A stretch of 64,000 bases of DNA from Desulfatibacillum sp. (GTDB lineage Bacteria > Desulfobacterota > Desulfobacteria > Desulfobacterales > SpSt-501), in contig DYEU01000004.1 of NCBI GenBank assembly GCA_020725555.1, positions 124,001 to 188,000 of the forward strand, given 5' to 3'. The position numbers were made by a program, and so were the translations under genes. Positions within the stretch are counted from its first letter, which is position 1, and every line of letters begins with the position of its first letter. Below are positions 49,439 through 59,539 of this stretch, one piece after another. The notes below the pieces were generated by a model. It was not told the origin of the DNA. It was given only the letters and a program-made list of their open reading frames with translations, and did no database searches.

Positions 49439-51745
49439 TCAGAACTCCGCGAAGCGTCCCTGCTGCGGCGCGCGCCCTTCCGGCGGGGGGGGAAGCGCCT
49501 CGCGCTCGATCTTCTCTACGCGGCGGAAGCCGCGCGGCAGCTTCCGCCCCCGGCGGCCGCGTTCCCCGCGGTATTCCTCGAGCATCTCCGGGGTCAGGCG
49601 CAGGGTGCGTTTTCCGGCGTGGAGCCGCAGCGCCTCGCCGGGCCGGAAGGCGACGAGGTGGGCGAGCCGCTCCTCGCCTGTCGCGCGCCGGGCGCGCGGG
49701 ATGTGGAGGATCTTGTTTCCTTTGCCGCGTGCGAGCACGGGAAGCTCGCGCGCGGCGAGGACGAGCAGGAACCCCGTGTCCGTCACCGCGGCCAGCAGCG
49801 CCGTCGCGGGGTCCTCGAGAGGGACCGCGGGCAGGGCGCTTGCGCCCTCGGGGAGCTTGAGCACCGCCCGCCCCTTCTGGTTGCGGGCGATCAGGTCGGG
49901 GAAGGCGGCGACGAAGCCGTAGCCGAAGTCGCTGGCGAGCACCAGGCGCGTCTCCTCCCCGCCGATCGCCACCGAGACGAAGCGCGCGCCGGCGGGGAGC
50001 GCGAAGCGGGCGGCGAGCGGCTCGCCGAAGCCCCGCGCCGAGGGTAGGCGGTGGGCCTCGAGGCGGTAGGTCCGGCCCGCGGAATCGAGGAAGAGGACCG
50101 GCTGGTTCGAGCGGCCGCGGGCCGCGGCGAGAAAGGCGTCCCCCGGCTTGAAGGAGAGGCCGGCGGGGTCGACGTCGTGCCCCTTCGCCGCCCGCACCCA
50201 GCCGTTCGCCGAGAGCACCACGGTCACCGGCTCGGCGGGCGCGAGGTCCTGCTCGCGCAGCGCCTGGGCCTCCCGGCGCGCGACGATGCGCGTGCGGCGC
50301 GCATCGCCGTGGGCGGCCGCGTCCTCGCGCAGCTCCTTCTGCAGCAGGGCCTTCAAGCGCCGCTCCGAGGCCAGCGTCGCGGCGATCGCCTGCCGCTCGG
50401 ATTCGAGATCGGCCTGTTCCTTCTTGAGGCGCAGCTCCTCGAGCCGCGCGAGCTGGCGCAGCCGGATCTGGAGGATCGCCTCGGCCTGGGCCTCGCTCAG
50501 GCCGAAGCGCCGCATGAGCTCGGCCCGCGGATCGTCGCTCCTGCGGATGATCCGAATCACCTCGTCCAGGTGCGCGAAGACGACGAGCAGCCCCTCCAGC
50601 AGGTGCAGGCGCTCGGCGATCCGCTCGGCCCGGTGCCGGAGGCGGCGCACGACGGTCGCCTTGCGGAATTCCAGCCACTGCCGGAGCAGCGCGACCAGGC
50701 CGAGCGTCTGGGGCCGGCGGTTGAGGCCGATCACCGTGAGGTTCAGGCGGAAGGTCTTCTCGAGATCGGTCGTGGCGAGCAGGTGCCCCATGAGGGCCTC
50801 GCGGTCGACGCGGCTCGAGCGCGGCACGATCCTCAGGCGCACGGGGTCCTCGTGGTCGGACTCGTCGCGCACGTCGGCCACCCAGGGCAGCTTCTTCGCC
50901 GCCATCTGGGCGGCGATCTGTTCGATCACCCGGGCGGTCGACACCTGGTAGGGCAGCGCCGTCACCACGATGTCGCCGTCGTCGAACTCGTAGGCCGCGC
51001 GCATGCGGATCGACCCCTGGCCGGTGCGGTAGGCCTCGAGCAGCTCGGCCGGCGGGGTGATGATCTCGGCGCCGGTCGGGAAGTCCGGCCCCGGGATGAA
51101 GCGGCGGAGGTCCTCCACGTCCGCCTGGGGGTGGTCGAGGAGATGGATGCAGGCCTCGACGACCTCGCGCAGGTTGTGGGGGGGGATGTCGGTCGTCATG
51201 CCGACGGCGATGCCCGTCGCCCCGTTCAGCAGCACGTTGGGCAGCCGCGCCGGGAGGGTCGCCGGCTCGCGCAGGGTGCCGTCGAAGTTGGGCACCCACT
51301 CGGTGGTCCCCATCTCGAGCTCGCCGAGGAGCACGTCGGCGTAGGGCGAAAGCCGCGCCTCGGTGTAGCGCATGGCGGCGAAGTCCTTGGGGTTGTCGAT
51401 CGAACCCCAGTTGCCCTGGCCGTCGATCAGGGGGTAGCGGGTGGTGAAGGGCTGGGCGAGCAGCACCATCGCCTCGTAGCAGGCGCTGTCCCCGTGGGGG
51501 TGGTACTTGCCGAGCACATCGCCGACGGTGCGCGCGGATTTCTTGGGCTTCGCCGCCGCCCGCAGCCCCAGTTCGCTCATGGCGTAGACGATGCGGCGCT
51601 GGACGGGTTTGAGCCCGTCGCCCAGGAAGGGGAGCGCCCGGTCCATGAGGACGTACATCGCGTAGTTGAGGTAGGCCGGCCGCACGAACTCCGCCAGCGG
51701 CATGCGCTCGGCCTCCGGCCGGGGGGCGGCTTTCGATCGTGCCAT
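49439..51745 (-). CDS. parC: DNA topoisomerase IV subunit A
   Basis: 768 residues from ATG 51745; the track's longer ORF is a shadow. The N-terminal catalytic part has [20 protein letters not shown] (which favours ParC over GyrA), and [21 protein letters not shown] with wild-type Ser87 and Glu91 of the quinolone region, then the active-site Tyr127 in [13 protein letters not shown]-terminal beta-propeller part follows. It decatenates chromosomes with ParE. 23 nt separate it from parE. Confidence 0.94.
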   Translation of the reverse strand: MARSKAAPRPEAERMPLAEFVRPAYLNYAMYVLMDRALPFLGDGLKPVQRRIVYAMSELGLRAAAKPKKSARTVGDVLGKYHPHGDSACYEAMVLLAQPFTTRYPLIDGQGNWGSIDNPKDFAAMRYTEARLSPYADVLLGELEMGTTEWVPNFDGTLREPATLPARLPNVLLNGATGIAVGMTTDIPPHNLREVVEACIHLLDHPQADVEDLRRFIPGPDFPTGAEIITPPAELLEAYRTGQGSIRMRAAYEFDDGDIVVTALPYQVSTARVIEQIAAQMAAKKLPWVADVRDESDHEDPVRLRIVPRSSRVDREALMGHLLATTDLEKTFRLNLTVIGLNRRPQTLGLVALLRQWLEFRKATVVRRLRHRAERIAERLHLLEGLLVVFAHLDEVIRIIRRSDDPRAELMRRFGLSEAQAEAILQIRLRQLARLEELRLKKEQADLESERQAIAATLASERRLKALLQKELREDAAAHGDARRTRIVARREAQALREQDLAPAEPVTVVLSANGWVRAAKGHDVDPAGLSFKPGDAFLAAARGRSNQPVLFLDSAGRTYRLEAHRLPSARGFGEPLAARFALPAGARFVSVAIGGEETRLVLASDFGYGFVAAFPDLIARNQKGRAVLKLPEGASALPAVPLEDPATALLAAVTDTGFLLVLAARELPVLARGKGNKILHIPRARRATGEERLAHLVAFRPGEALRLHAGKRTLRLTPEMLEEYRGERGRRGRKLPRGFRRVEKIEREALPPPPEGRAPQQGRFAEF

Positions 51746-51768
51746 CGCTTGCCTTCCTGTGGGGTAGA

Positions 51769-53673
51769 TTAGAGGAGGTCGGCCGCGGCCCGGTCCCCCT
51801 CCTCCTCGAGCCACTGCTTGCGGTCCTTGACGCGCCGCTTGGAGAGCAAAAGATCCATGGCCTCGTCGCCTGCCGCGCGGTCGGGAAGGATGAGCTGGAC
51901 GAGACGCCGCGTCCGCGGGTCCATGGTCGTCTCGCGCAGCTGCAGCGGGTTCATCTCGCCCAGGCCCTTGAAGCGCTGCACCTGGATCTTGCCGCCGCCG
52001 TTTTCGGCCTTGAGCCGCTCGAGGGCCGCCTGTTTTTCGCGCTCGTCCACGGCGTAGACGACGCGGCTTCCCTGGTCGATGCGGTAGAGGGGGGGCATGG
52101 CGACGTGGACGCGGCCGGCCTCGATCAGCGGCCGGAAATGCCGCAGGAAGAGGCCGCAGAGCAGGGTCGCGATGTGCAGCCCGTCGGAGTCGGCGTCGGC
52201 GAGGATGATCACCTTGCCGTAGCGCAGCCCCGAGAGGTCGGCCGAGTGCGGGTCCACGCCGATCGCGACGGCGATGTCGTGGATTTCGCGCGAAGCGAGG
52301 ATCGCCTCGGGGTCCTCCTCCCAGGCGTTCAGGATCTTGCCCCGCAGCGGGAGCACGGCCTGGATGCGCTTGTCGCGCGCCTGCTTGGCGGAGCCGCCCG
52401 CAGAGTCGCCCTCGACGAGGAAGATCTCGGTCTCCTCGAGGTCCTGGGAGATGCAGTCGGTGAGCTTGCCGGGAAGGGCGGGCCCCATCCCCGGCCGGCG
52501 GCGGACGATGCGCGCGGCCTCCTTGAGCCGGCGGCGGGCGTTGTCGACGGCGAGCTCGCAGAGCCGCTGCGCGGCGGCCGGCTGCTGGTTGAGAAAGCGT
52601 GCGAAGGCGTCCTGGACGACGCTCGCGATGAAGGCCGTGCACTCCCGGGTCGCCAGGCGCTCCTTGGTCTGGCCGGAGAACTGCAGGTCGCTCAGCCTGG
52701 CCGAGAGCACGTAGGCGCAATGCTCCCAGAGGTCCTCGGGCGCCAGCCGCACCCCGCGGGGGATCCAGCCGCGGAACTCGCCGATGTCGCGCAGGGCGGC
52801 GAGCAGCCCCTGGCGGAACCCCTGGACGTGCGTCCCCCCGAGCGGCGTGGGGATGAGGTTCGCGTAGCTCTCGGCGATCCCCTCGCCCCCCTCGGGGAGC
52901 CAGACCACGGCCCAGCTCACCGCCTCGCCTTGGCCTTCGGCCTGGCCGGTGAAGGGCTCCTCGGGCAGCCGCACGAAGTCCCGGACGCTCTCGAGGAGGT
53001 AGTCCCGCAGGCCGTCCTCGTAGTACCAGCTCTCGCTCTGGCCGGAAGCCTCGTCGCGGAAGGAGACCCGCAGCCGCGGGCAGAGCACGGCCTTGGCGCG
53101 CAGCGTGTGGCGCAGGCGTCCGACCGCGAAGCGGGTCGTCTCGAAGTAGGCCGGGTCGGGCCAGAAGCGCACCGTGGTGCCGGTCTCGCCGCGGCCGGCC
53201 TTGCCCGCCTCCCGCAGGGGGGCGAGGGGCTCCCCGCCCTCGAAGGCCATGCGGTAGCAGCGGCCGCCGCGGCGCACCTCGACCTCGAGGCGCCGGGAAA
53301 GCGCGTTCACCACCGAGACCCCGACCCCGTGGAGCCCGCCCGAAAAGCGGTAGTTCTTGCCGCCGAACTTCGCCCCGGCGTGCAGCCGCGTCAGGATCAC
53401 CTCGACGCCCGAGACCCGCTCCTCGGGGTGGATGTCGACCGGCATACCGCGTCCGTCATCCTTCACCTCCAGGGAGCCGTCGCGGAAGAGAACGACCTCG
53501 ATGCGGGTCGCAAAGCCGGCGATCGCCTCGTCGACGGCGTTGTCGATCACCTCGTGGGCGAGGTGATTGGGCCGGGTCGTGTCGGTGTACATGCCCGGCC
53601 GGCGCCGCACGGGGTCGAGTCCCCGCAGCACCTCGAGGTCGGCGGCATTGTAGTCGGAAGAACCGTTGCTCAT
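51769..53673 (-). CDS. parE: DNA topoisomerase IV subunit B
   Basis: 634 residues from ATG 53673; the extra 13 track residues are not family-like. GHKL ATPase motifs [24 protein letters not shown] and [15 protein letters not shown], then the TOPRIM part with [15 protein letters not shown] and [12 protein letters not shown]. The last segment (ILNAWE) is ParE-like. No gyrB or gyrA is in view, so it is not certain whether the pair replaces gyrase. Confidence 0.94.
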   Translation of the reverse strand: MSNGSSDYNAADLEVLRGLDPVRRRPGMYTDTTRPNHLAHEVIDNAVDEAIAGFATRIEVVLFRDGSLEVKDDGRGMPVDIHPEERVSGVEVILTRLHAGAKFGGKNYRFSGGLHGVGVSVVNALSRRLEVEVRRGGRCYRMAFEGGEPLAPLREAGKAGRGETGTTVRFWPDPAYFETTRFAVGRLRHTLRAKAVLCPRLRVSFRDEASGQSESWYYEDGLRDYLLESVRDFVRLPEEPFTGQAEGQGEAVSWAVVWLPEGGEGIAESYANLIPTPLGGTHVQGFRQGLLAALRDIGEFRGWIPRGVRLAPEDLWEHCAYVLSARLSDLQFSGQTKERLATRECTAFIASVVQDAFARFLNQQPAAAQRLCELAVDNARRRLKEAARIVRRRPGMGPALPGKLTDCISQDLEETEIFLVEGDSAGGSAKQARDKRIQAVLPLRGKILNAWEEDPEAILASREIHDIAVAIGVDPHSADLSGLRYGKVIILADADSDGLHIATLLCGLFLRHFRPLIEAGRVHVAMPPLYRIDQGSRVVYAVDEREKQAALERLKAENGGGKIQVQRFKGLGEMNPLQLRETTMDPRTRRLVQLILPDRAAGDEAMDLLLSKRRVKDRKQWLEEEGDRAAADLL

Positions 53674-53757
53674 CGGCGGCACCCGAAAGGGGGAAAAGGG
53701 CCGCTCCCCCACGGGTTGGGGTCCCGGCGGACGATTTCCCCCAGAGATGGTAGCTTC

Positions 53758-53786
53758 AGGGTATCAAAAAGAGGGCGTTCTGCCAA
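53758..53786 (-). promoter_or_regulatory. Putative parE promoter
   Basis: Minus strand TTGGCA (53786-53781), 17-bp spacer, TACCCT (53763-53758), about 85 nt before the parE start. Confidence 0.5.
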
Positions 53787-53904
53787 CCGGGATTCGGATC
53801 TTCGCGGAAACGGCGCAAGGTTTCGGGGGGGGTGGACGGGGCCCCTTTCCTCCCCGCGCCCGGCCCGGCGGGGCCGAAGCCGGCCTTGCCGGAGCCCTGC
53901 AGGC

Positions 53905-54336
53905 TCAGAAGGGGATGTCGTCTTCCGCGGGGGATTGGGCCTCCGGGACCGCGGCGCCGCGGGGGGCGGAACCCGGGCCGTTGGCCCTCCCGGGCGCGCC
54001 TTCCCTTGCGCCCAGGAACTGCACGTCGTTGGCCACGATCTCGGTGCTGTAGCGCTTGACGCCGTCCTTGTCCTCGTAGGAGCGGGTCTGCAGGCGGCCT
54101 TCGACGTAGACCTGCCGCCCCTTGGAGAGGTACTCGGCGCACTTCTCGCCGAGCTTGTCCCAGGCGACGACCCGGTGCCACTCGGTGCGCTCCTTTTTCT
54201 CGCCGGTGTTCTTGTCGCGCCACTCCTCGGAGGTGGCGACGCTAAAGCGCACGACGGCCGAACCGTTGGGGGTGTAGCGGACCTCGGGGTCGTTGCCGAG
54301 GCGCCCGACCAGGATCACCTTGTTGATGCCGGCCAT
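53905..54336 (-). CDS. ssb: Single-stranded DNA-binding protein
   Basis: 143 residues. OB fold starting [39 protein letters not shown], with the aromatic [24 protein letters not shown] region, a low-complexity linker, and the acidic tip EDDIPF that recruits repair proteins. AAGGAGGAG lies before the ATG. Transcribed towards parE with 231 bp between. Confidence 0.95.
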   Translation of the reverse strand: MAGINKVILVGRLGNDPEVRYTPNGSAVVRFSVATSEEWRDKNTGEKKERTEWHRVVAWDKLGEKCAEYLSKGRQVYVEGRLQTRSYEDKDGVKRYSTEIVANDVQFLGAREGAPGRANGPGSAPRGAAVPEAQSPAEDDIPF

Positions 54337-54432
54337 GGGGTCTCCTCCTTGGGGGTCCCCGCCCCCGGCCCCGCGCGCGGGGTCCGGCGCCGGGGCGATC
54401 GAACCGCCTCTCTCCTTTCACGAATCGCGCGC

Positions 54433-54495
54433 CGAGTCAAGCCGGGCGCCGGCCCCGCGGCCCCATTGACTCGCCCGCGGCGGCGGTGGTAGGGG
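54433..54495. promoter_or_regulatory. Divergent ssb/tryptophanase control region with mirrored -35 boxes
   Basis: CGAGTCAA (54433-54440) and TTGACTCG (54466-54473) form a perfect 8-bp inverted repeat 25 bp apart. Each contains a TTGACT -35 box pointing outwards: the right one with TAGGGG (54490-54495, 18 bp) towards the tryptophanase, the left one towards ssb with a weak -10. It may also be a dimeric operator. Confidence 0.5.
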
Positions 54496-54541
54496 ATCCC
54501 CGTTCGATCCCCGTTTCCCTTCCCCCAGGCGCCCGAGGCCC

Positions 54542-55915
54542 ATGAAGACCGTCATCGAGCCCTTCAAGATCAAGACCGTCGAGCCCCTCAAGTTCACGAC
54601 CCGCGCCCGGCGCGAGGAAATCCTCGCCGCGGCCGGCTGGAACCTCTTCGCCGTCCCCGCCGAGGAGGTCCTGATCGACCTGCTCACCGACTCGGGCACC
54701 GCGGCGATGAGCTCGCGGCAATGGGCCGGGATCCTCGACGGGGACGAGGCCTACGCCGGCGCCAGGAGCTTCTACCGCTTCGAGAAGACGGTGCGGGAGC
54801 TGACCGGCTACCGGCACGTGATCCCCACCCACCAGGGGCGCGCGGCCGAGCGCATTCTTTTTTCGATCCTCGGCGGGCCAGGGAAGATCATCCCCAACAA
54901 CAGCCATTTCGACACGACCCGGGCGAACATCGAGGTGAGCGGGGCCGCGGCCGTCGATCTGCCGACGGCGGAGGGGTTGGACCCGGCGCTCGTCCAGGAC
55001 TTCAAGGGGAACATGAACCTCGCCGGTCTCGAGCGGCTGCTCAAGCGCGAGGGCCGCGAGCGGGTCCCGCTCGTCCTCATGACCGTGACCAACAACGCCT
55101 GCGCCGGCCAGCCCGTCGCGCTCGGCAACCTCCGCCGGGTCGCGGAGCTCTGCCGCTCCTACGGCATCCCCTTCTTCCTCGACGCCTGCCGGTTCGCCGA
55201 GAACGCCTGGTTCATCAAGACGCGCGAGCCCGGCTGCCGCGGGCGCTCCCCCCGCGAGATCGCGCGCGAGATGTTCGCCTTGGCCGACGGCTGCACGATG
55301 AGCGGGAAAAAGGACGGGCTGGTCAACATCGGGGGGTTTCTCGCCCTGAACGACGAGTCCCTCGCGCAGCAGGCGCGAAACCTCCTCATCGTCACCGAGG
55401 GCTTCCCCACCTACGGCGGCCTCGCCGGCCGCGACCTCGAGGCCTTCGCCCAGGGGCTGGAAGAAGTTCTCGAGGAGGACTACCTCCGCTACCGCATCCG
55501 CTCGATCGCCTACGTGGTCGAGCGGCTGGACGAGCTGGGGATCCCGGTCTACCGGCCGGCCGGCGGCCACGCCGTCTATCTCGACGCCCGGGCGTTCCTC
55601 CCCCACATCCCGCCGCAGGAGTATCCCGGCCAGGCGCTCGCCTGCGCCCTCTACCTCGAGGGCGGCATCCGCTCCTGCGAGATCGGCTCGGTCATGTTCG
55701 GCAAACACGACCCCGACACCGGCGCCTTCCGGCCGGCGCCCCTGGAACAGGTGCGCCTGGCCGTGCCGCGGCGCGTCTACACCCAGAGCCACATGGATTA
55801 CGTGATCGAGACGATCGCTGCGGTCTTCGCGCGCCGGCGGGAGATCGGCGGCCTGCGCATCGTCTCCGAACCGCCCCTCCTGCGCCATTTCACGGCCCGC
55901 TTCGAGCCCCTCTGA
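54542..55915 (+). CDS. tnaA: Tryptophanase
   Basis: 457 residues, PLP enzyme of the tryptophanase/tyrosine phenol-lyase family. It splits L-tryptophan into indole, pyruvate and ammonia. The cofactor lysine is K257 in CTMSGKKDGLVNIGG, with Asp214 and Arg217 in FFLDACRF. By residue number the two positions that separate the activities read Asp124 (Thr in tyrosine phenol-lyase) and Ile381 (Arg in tyrosine phenol-lyase), both as in tryptophanase, although the surrounding sequence is otherwise more TPL-like (AMSSRQWAG, MSGKKDGLVNIGGF). No tnaC-like leader peptide or tnaB permease is seen. Confidence 0.85.
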   Translation: MKTVIEPFKIKTVEPLKFTTRARREEILAAAGWNLFAVPAEEVLIDLLTDSGTAAMSSRQWAGILDGDEAYAGARSFYRFEKTVRELTGYRHVIPTHQGRAAERILFSILGGPGKIIPNNSHFDTTRANIEVSGAAAVDLPTAEGLDPALVQDFKGNMNLAGLERLLKREGRERVPLVLMTVTNNACAGQPVALGNLRRVAELCRSYGIPFFLDACRFAENAWFIKTREPGCRGRSPREIAREMFALADGCTMSGKKDGLVNIGGFLALNDESLAQQARNLLIVTEGFPTYGGLAGRDLEAFAQGLEEVLEEDYLRYRIRSIAYVVERLDELGIPVYRPAGGHAVYLDARAFLPHIPPQEYPGQALACALYLEGGIRSCEIGSVMFGKHDPDTGAFRPAPLEQVRLAVPRRVYTQSHMDYVIETIAAVFARRREIGGLRIVSEPPLLRHFTARFEPL

Positions 55916-55937
55916 GGGTGCGCCGCCGGGCGGCCCC

Positions 55938-57977
55938 TCAGGCGGGCGCGCGGCGCGCCGCCGCCCGCCGTTTCTGCCGGAGGAACACCAGGGCGAAGCC
56001 GGCGAGCCCGGCCAAATCCGTGTACAGGCCGGGCTTGACGAGGCAGAGCGCCACCGCGATCAGGGCGACCCGCTCGAGCCAGGTGTCGTCGTCCACGAGA
56101 AAGCCCTGCATGCCGGCGGCGAGCGCATACATCCCGATCGAGGAGGTGATGAAGATCCAGCAGGCCTCGAGCACGCCGGCCAGCCCCGGGTCGAGCCCGA
56201 TGAGGAGCATCTGCGGCGCGGTGATGAACATGTAGGGCAGCAGGAAGGTCCGCATGTCGAGCTTGAAGGCCTCGATGCCCGTCTTGAAGGGGTCCGCGCC
56301 GGCGATGCCCGCGGCGGCGTAGGCCGCGAGGCAGACGGGCGGGGTGCCGTCGGCCAGGATGCCGAAGTAGAAGACGAAGAGGTGGGCGGCGATGAGCGGC
56401 GTGTCCGGTTTCATCGCGATCAGGGCGGGCGCCATGATCGTCGCCATGATGACGTAGTTGGGGGTCGTGGGGACCCCCATGCCGAGGATCAGGCAGGCGA
56501 TCATGGTGAGCACCATGGCGAGGTAGACGTTGCCGAAGGAGAGCTCGACCAGGATGTTCGTCATGTTGAGCCCGGCCCCGGTGAGGCTCACCATGCCCAC
56601 CACCATGCCGGCGCAGGCGCAGGTGACCCCGATCGCCGCCATGGAGCGCGCCGCGTTGTAGAGGGCGTCGATCATGCGCAGCAGGGCCTCCCGGAAAGGC
56701 CGCCAGGAGCGCCCCGGCGAGGGAGAGGCCCCCGCCGGGGGGTCAGCGGCGAGAAGGCCGGCGGAGATCATCAGGGCGCGGGCGAGGAAGATGGAGACGG
56801 CGCAACCGATGGTCATCGCCGCCGCGGTGAGCGGCGTCAGGCGCGCCACGATCAGGGCGTAGAGCAGCACCCCGATCGGGACGAGATAGTGCAGCCCCGA
56901 GGCGAGCGTCGGCCAGAAGCGCGGCAGCATCTCCCGCGGCACCCCGCGGAAGCCGTATTTCGTCGCCAGCAGGTGCACCGCGCCGAGCAGCGCGAGCTGG
57001 TCGATCACGGCCGGCAGCGCGGCCGCGATGCAGACCTCGAGGTAGGGGATCCCCAGAAACTCGGCCATGACGAAGGCCGCGGCCCCCATGACGGGCGGCA
57101 TGATCTGGCCGTTGCCGCCGGCCGCGGTGTCGATCCCGCCTGCGATCTCGGGCTTGAAGCCCACCTTCTTCATGAGCGGGATGGTGAGCGTGCCGATGGT
57201 CGCGGTGTTGGCGACCCCCGAGCCGGAGATCGTCCCCATGAAGGCGCTCGCCACCACCGAGACCTTGGCCGGGCCGCCCCGCGTGTGGCCGACCAGCGAC
57301 ATGGCGAGCCGCATAAGGTACTCGCCGGCGCCCGAGCGCTCGAAGATCGCCCCGAAGAGGACGAAGGCGAAGACGAAGGTCGAGGAGACCCAGAGCGGGA
57401 TGCCGAAGATGCCCTCGCTGGTGAGGTAGAGGTGGTCCACAATGCGGCGGAAGGAGTAGCCGCGGTGGGCGAAAATGCCGGGGAAGTAGGGCCCGAAGAG
57501 GCCGTAGAGGACGAAAAACCCCGTGATGATGACCAGCGGCAGGCCCACCGCGCGGCGCGAGGCCTCGAGCACGAGCACGATGGCGAGCACCCCCATCACG
57601 AGGTCGAGCCCCGTGGGGTCCCCGATCCGGCGCACGAGCTCCTCGTAACACAGGCTCACGTAGGCCACCGAGGCGGCCGCGGCCAGGGCGAGCAGCAGGT
57701 CGAGCGGGGAGACGCCCTTGCGCGCCGCGCGCCGCGAGAAGGGGTAGAAGAGGAAGCAGAGGGCGATGGCGAAGGCGAGATGGATCGAGCGCTGCAGCGT
57801 CGAGGTCAGCACGCCGAAAAAGGCGGTGTAGAGCTGGAAGGAGGAAAAGCCGATCGCGATCACGAACGCGAGCCGGTGGGCCCAGCCCGTGAGCCTGCGC
57901 CCCCCGTACTCCTGGGCTTCCACGATTTCGGCGGCCTTTTTTGCAAGCGCCTCGTCGCGCGCAATCAGGGGTTCCAT
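55938..57977 (-). CDS. TRAP transporter fused permease (TAXI type)
   Basis: 679 residues with 16 or more membrane segments. The N-terminal quarter is the DctQ-like four-helix part fused to the DctM-like large permease, seen at PLWVSSTFVFAFVLFGAIFERSGAGEYLMRLAMSL, GTISGSGVANTATIGTLTIPLMKKVGF and GMGVPTTPNYVIMATIMAPAL. 15 bp follow the DUF1850 gene. Together with the TAXI binding protein it makes a sodium-driven uptake system for an unknown organic acid; glutamate-type substrates are known for TAXI proteins. Confidence 0.92.
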   Translation of the reverse strand: MEPLIARDEALAKKAAEIVEAQEYGGRRLTGWAHRLAFVIAIGFSSFQLYTAFFGVLTSTLQRSIHLAFAIALCFLFYPFSRRAARKGVSPLDLLLALAAAASVAYVSLCYEELVRRIGDPTGLDLVMGVLAIVLVLEASRRAVGLPLVIITGFFVLYGLFGPYFPGIFAHRGYSFRRIVDHLYLTSEGIFGIPLWVSSTFVFAFVLFGAIFERSGAGEYLMRLAMSLVGHTRGGPAKVSVVASAFMGTISGSGVANTATIGTLTIPLMKKVGFKPEIAGGIDTAAGGNGQIMPPVMGAAAFVMAEFLGIPYLEVCIAAALPAVIDQLALLGAVHLLATKYGFRGVPREMLPRFWPTLASGLHYLVPIGVLLYALIVARLTPLTAAAMTIGCAVSIFLARALMISAGLLAADPPAGASPSPGRSWRPFREALLRMIDALYNAARSMAAIGVTCACAGMVVGMVSLTGAGLNMTNILVELSFGNVYLAMVLTMIACLILGMGVPTTPNYVIMATIMAPALIAMKPDTPLIAAHLFVFYFGILADGTPPVCLAAYAAAGIAGADPFKTGIEAFKLDMRTFLLPYMFITAPQMLLIGLDPGLAGVLEACWIFITSSIGMYALAAGMQGFLVDDDTWLERVALIAVALCLVKPGLYTDLAGLAGFALVFLRQKRRAAARRAPA

Positions 57978-57992
57978 GGCGGGTTTCCGTCC

Positions 57993-58571
57993 TCAGCGGG
58001 TTGAAGGTTCGCTCCCCGGCCCGCCCTCCGGCGGGCCGAGCGCCTCGAGCCAGAGAAGAAGCCGCGGGCGGCGGGCGGCGGCGACCTCGGCGATCTCCCC
58101 CTCGGCGAAGACCCGGCAAAGCGCCAGGCGCCGGCCGCCGAGCGCCAGCTCCGCCTCGTTGACCGCGGACACGTAAAAACGAAAGGTCCCCATCCGGGCC
58201 CCCTCCGGGGAGACAAACGGGCCCGTGCCCTCCTCCCGGGCGAGCCCGCGCGCGGGCAGTCCCGGGCCGTGGGAGGAAAAGCGCGTCTCGACGAGGCGGA
58301 GCCCGCCGTCCTCGTCCACGCGGAACAGGGCCTCGACGGGCACCCGCTCCACGGAGTGGATGTAGCGCAGCCGGAAGCCTTCGCCCGCCGCGGCGGGGAC
58401 GCGCCAGACCACCCGTTCCGAGCGCGCCTCCCTAAGCTCGAGGACCGGCTGCGGCAGAAGCAGCGCTCCCGCCGTGGCCGCGGCCGCGGCAAGCAGCGCG
58501 GCCCGGGCCGCAAGCGAACCACCCCGCCGGCGGGGAACCGGCGGGGTGGCGTCTCCGGAAACGGCCGTTAT
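57993..58571 (-). CDS. DUF1850 protein with no standard start codon
   Basis: About 192 residues. A hydrophobic segment (ARAALLAAAAATAGALLL) is followed by FRLRYIHSVERVPVEALFRVDEDG, VETRFSSHGPGLPA and AVNEAELALGGRRL, the DUF1850 pattern of proteins encoded between TAXI binding proteins and fused permeases. No ATG, GTG or TTG is in frame near its beginning. ATA at 58571 overlaps the TAXI stop (ATAA) exactly where ATGA would be expected, with AGGG about 9 nt upstream. The start is therefore a best guess. A non-AUG start or an assembly error is possible. Confidence 0.7.
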   Translation of the reverse strand: MTAVSGDATPPVPRRRGGSLAARAALLAAAAATAGALLLPQPVLELREARSERVVWRVPAAAGEGFRLRYIHSVERVPVEALFRVDEDGGLRLVETRFSSHGPGLPARGLAREEGTGPFVSPEGARMGTFRFYVSAVNEAELALGGRRLALCRVFAEGEIAEVAAARRPRLLLWLEALGPPEGGPGSEPSTR

Positions 58572-59539
58572 TTCAGGATCCCTTTTTCCTTGAAGAATTT
58601 TTCCGCCCCGGGATGCAGCGGGATGGACATGCCGGTGAGCGCGGTCTCGAGGGTCAACTCCCGCCCCTTGGCGTGCGCCCGCTCGATGTCCTTCAGGTTC
58701 TCGAAGATGACCCGCGTGATGCGGTAGGCCGTGTCCGCGTCCATCTCCTCGCGCGCGGTCAGGATGGCCATCACCGCGACCGTGGGCACGTCCTGCTCGA
58801 CCCCCTTGTAGGCGCCCTTGGGCACGACCGCCCGGGTGAAGAAGGGGTATTTCTTCATGAGGGCCTCGCGCGGGGCGCCGTCGATGGGCACGATCACGCA
58901 ATCGACGGTCATCGCCGTGTCGACCAGCCCCGCAGCACCCACGCCCACGGAGTAAAAGGCGGCGTCGATGCGGCCGTCCTTCAGGTAGTCCGCCGATTCG
59001 GTCGCCGTCAGCCGCTCGACCTTGGCGAAGTCCTCGAATTTCATGCCGTAAGCCTCGAGGATCTGGAGCGCGTTCTGCTCGGTGCCCGATCCGAGGGGCC
59101 CGACGCAGACGCGCTTGCCCTTGAGGTCGGTGACCGCGGCGATCTTCGCGTCCTTGCGCGCCTGGATCTGACAGTGCTCCTGGTAGAGGGCGGTGATGCC
59201 GCGGATGTTCTTGACGGGCTTGTCGAACATCGGCTTCACCCCTTGCAGGGCGTAGTAGGCGATGTCGTTCTGGAGGATGGCCATGTCGGCGTCGCCGGAG
59301 GCGATCAACTTGGCGTTCGCCACCGAGGCGCCGGAGGATTCGACGGTGATCTTGATGTCGGGCAGGTTCTTGTGGGCGATGTTCGAGATCGCGCCGGCGA
59401 GGGGGTAGTAGACGCCCACCACCCAGCCGGAGGCGATGGAGACGAACTTCTTGGCGGCGTAAGCGACATCCACGGTCTGCCCGCCGAGGGCGAGGGCAAG
59501 CGACAAGACGACGACAACGAGCCAGGTCCTCTTCTTCAT
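58568..59539 (-). CDS. TAXI-family TRAP solute-binding protein
   Basis: 323 residues with a signal peptide (TWLVVVVLSLALALGGQTVDVAYAA). The mature part starts FVSIASGWVVGVYYPLAGAISNI and has VESSGASVANAKLIASGDADMAILQNDIAYYA, DLKGKRVCVGPLGSGTEQNALQILEAYG, and YPFFTRAVVPKGAYKG, typical of TAXI proteins (TM0322/TTHA1157 type). Read from a promoter about 140 nt upstream. Confidence 0.92.
   Translation of the reverse strand: MKKRTWLVVVVLSLALALGGQTVDVAYAAKKFVSIASGWVVGVYYPLAGAISNIAHKNLPDIKITVESSGASVANAKLIASGDADMAILQNDIAYYALQGVKPMFDKPVKNIRGITALYQEHCQIQARKDAKIAAVTDLKGKRVCVGPLGSGTEQNALQILEAYGMKFEDFAKVERLTATESADYLKDGRIDAAFYSVGVGAAGLVDTAMTVDCVIVPIDGAPREALMKKYPFFTRAVVPKGAYKGVEQDVPTVAVMAILTAREEMDADTAYRITRVIFENLKDIERAHAKGRELTLETALTGMSIPLHPGAEKFFKEKGILK

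Noticed and set aside
54542-55915. Tyrosine phenol-lyase
   Set aside because: The substrate-determining positions 124 (Asp) and 381 (Ile) are those of tryptophanase.
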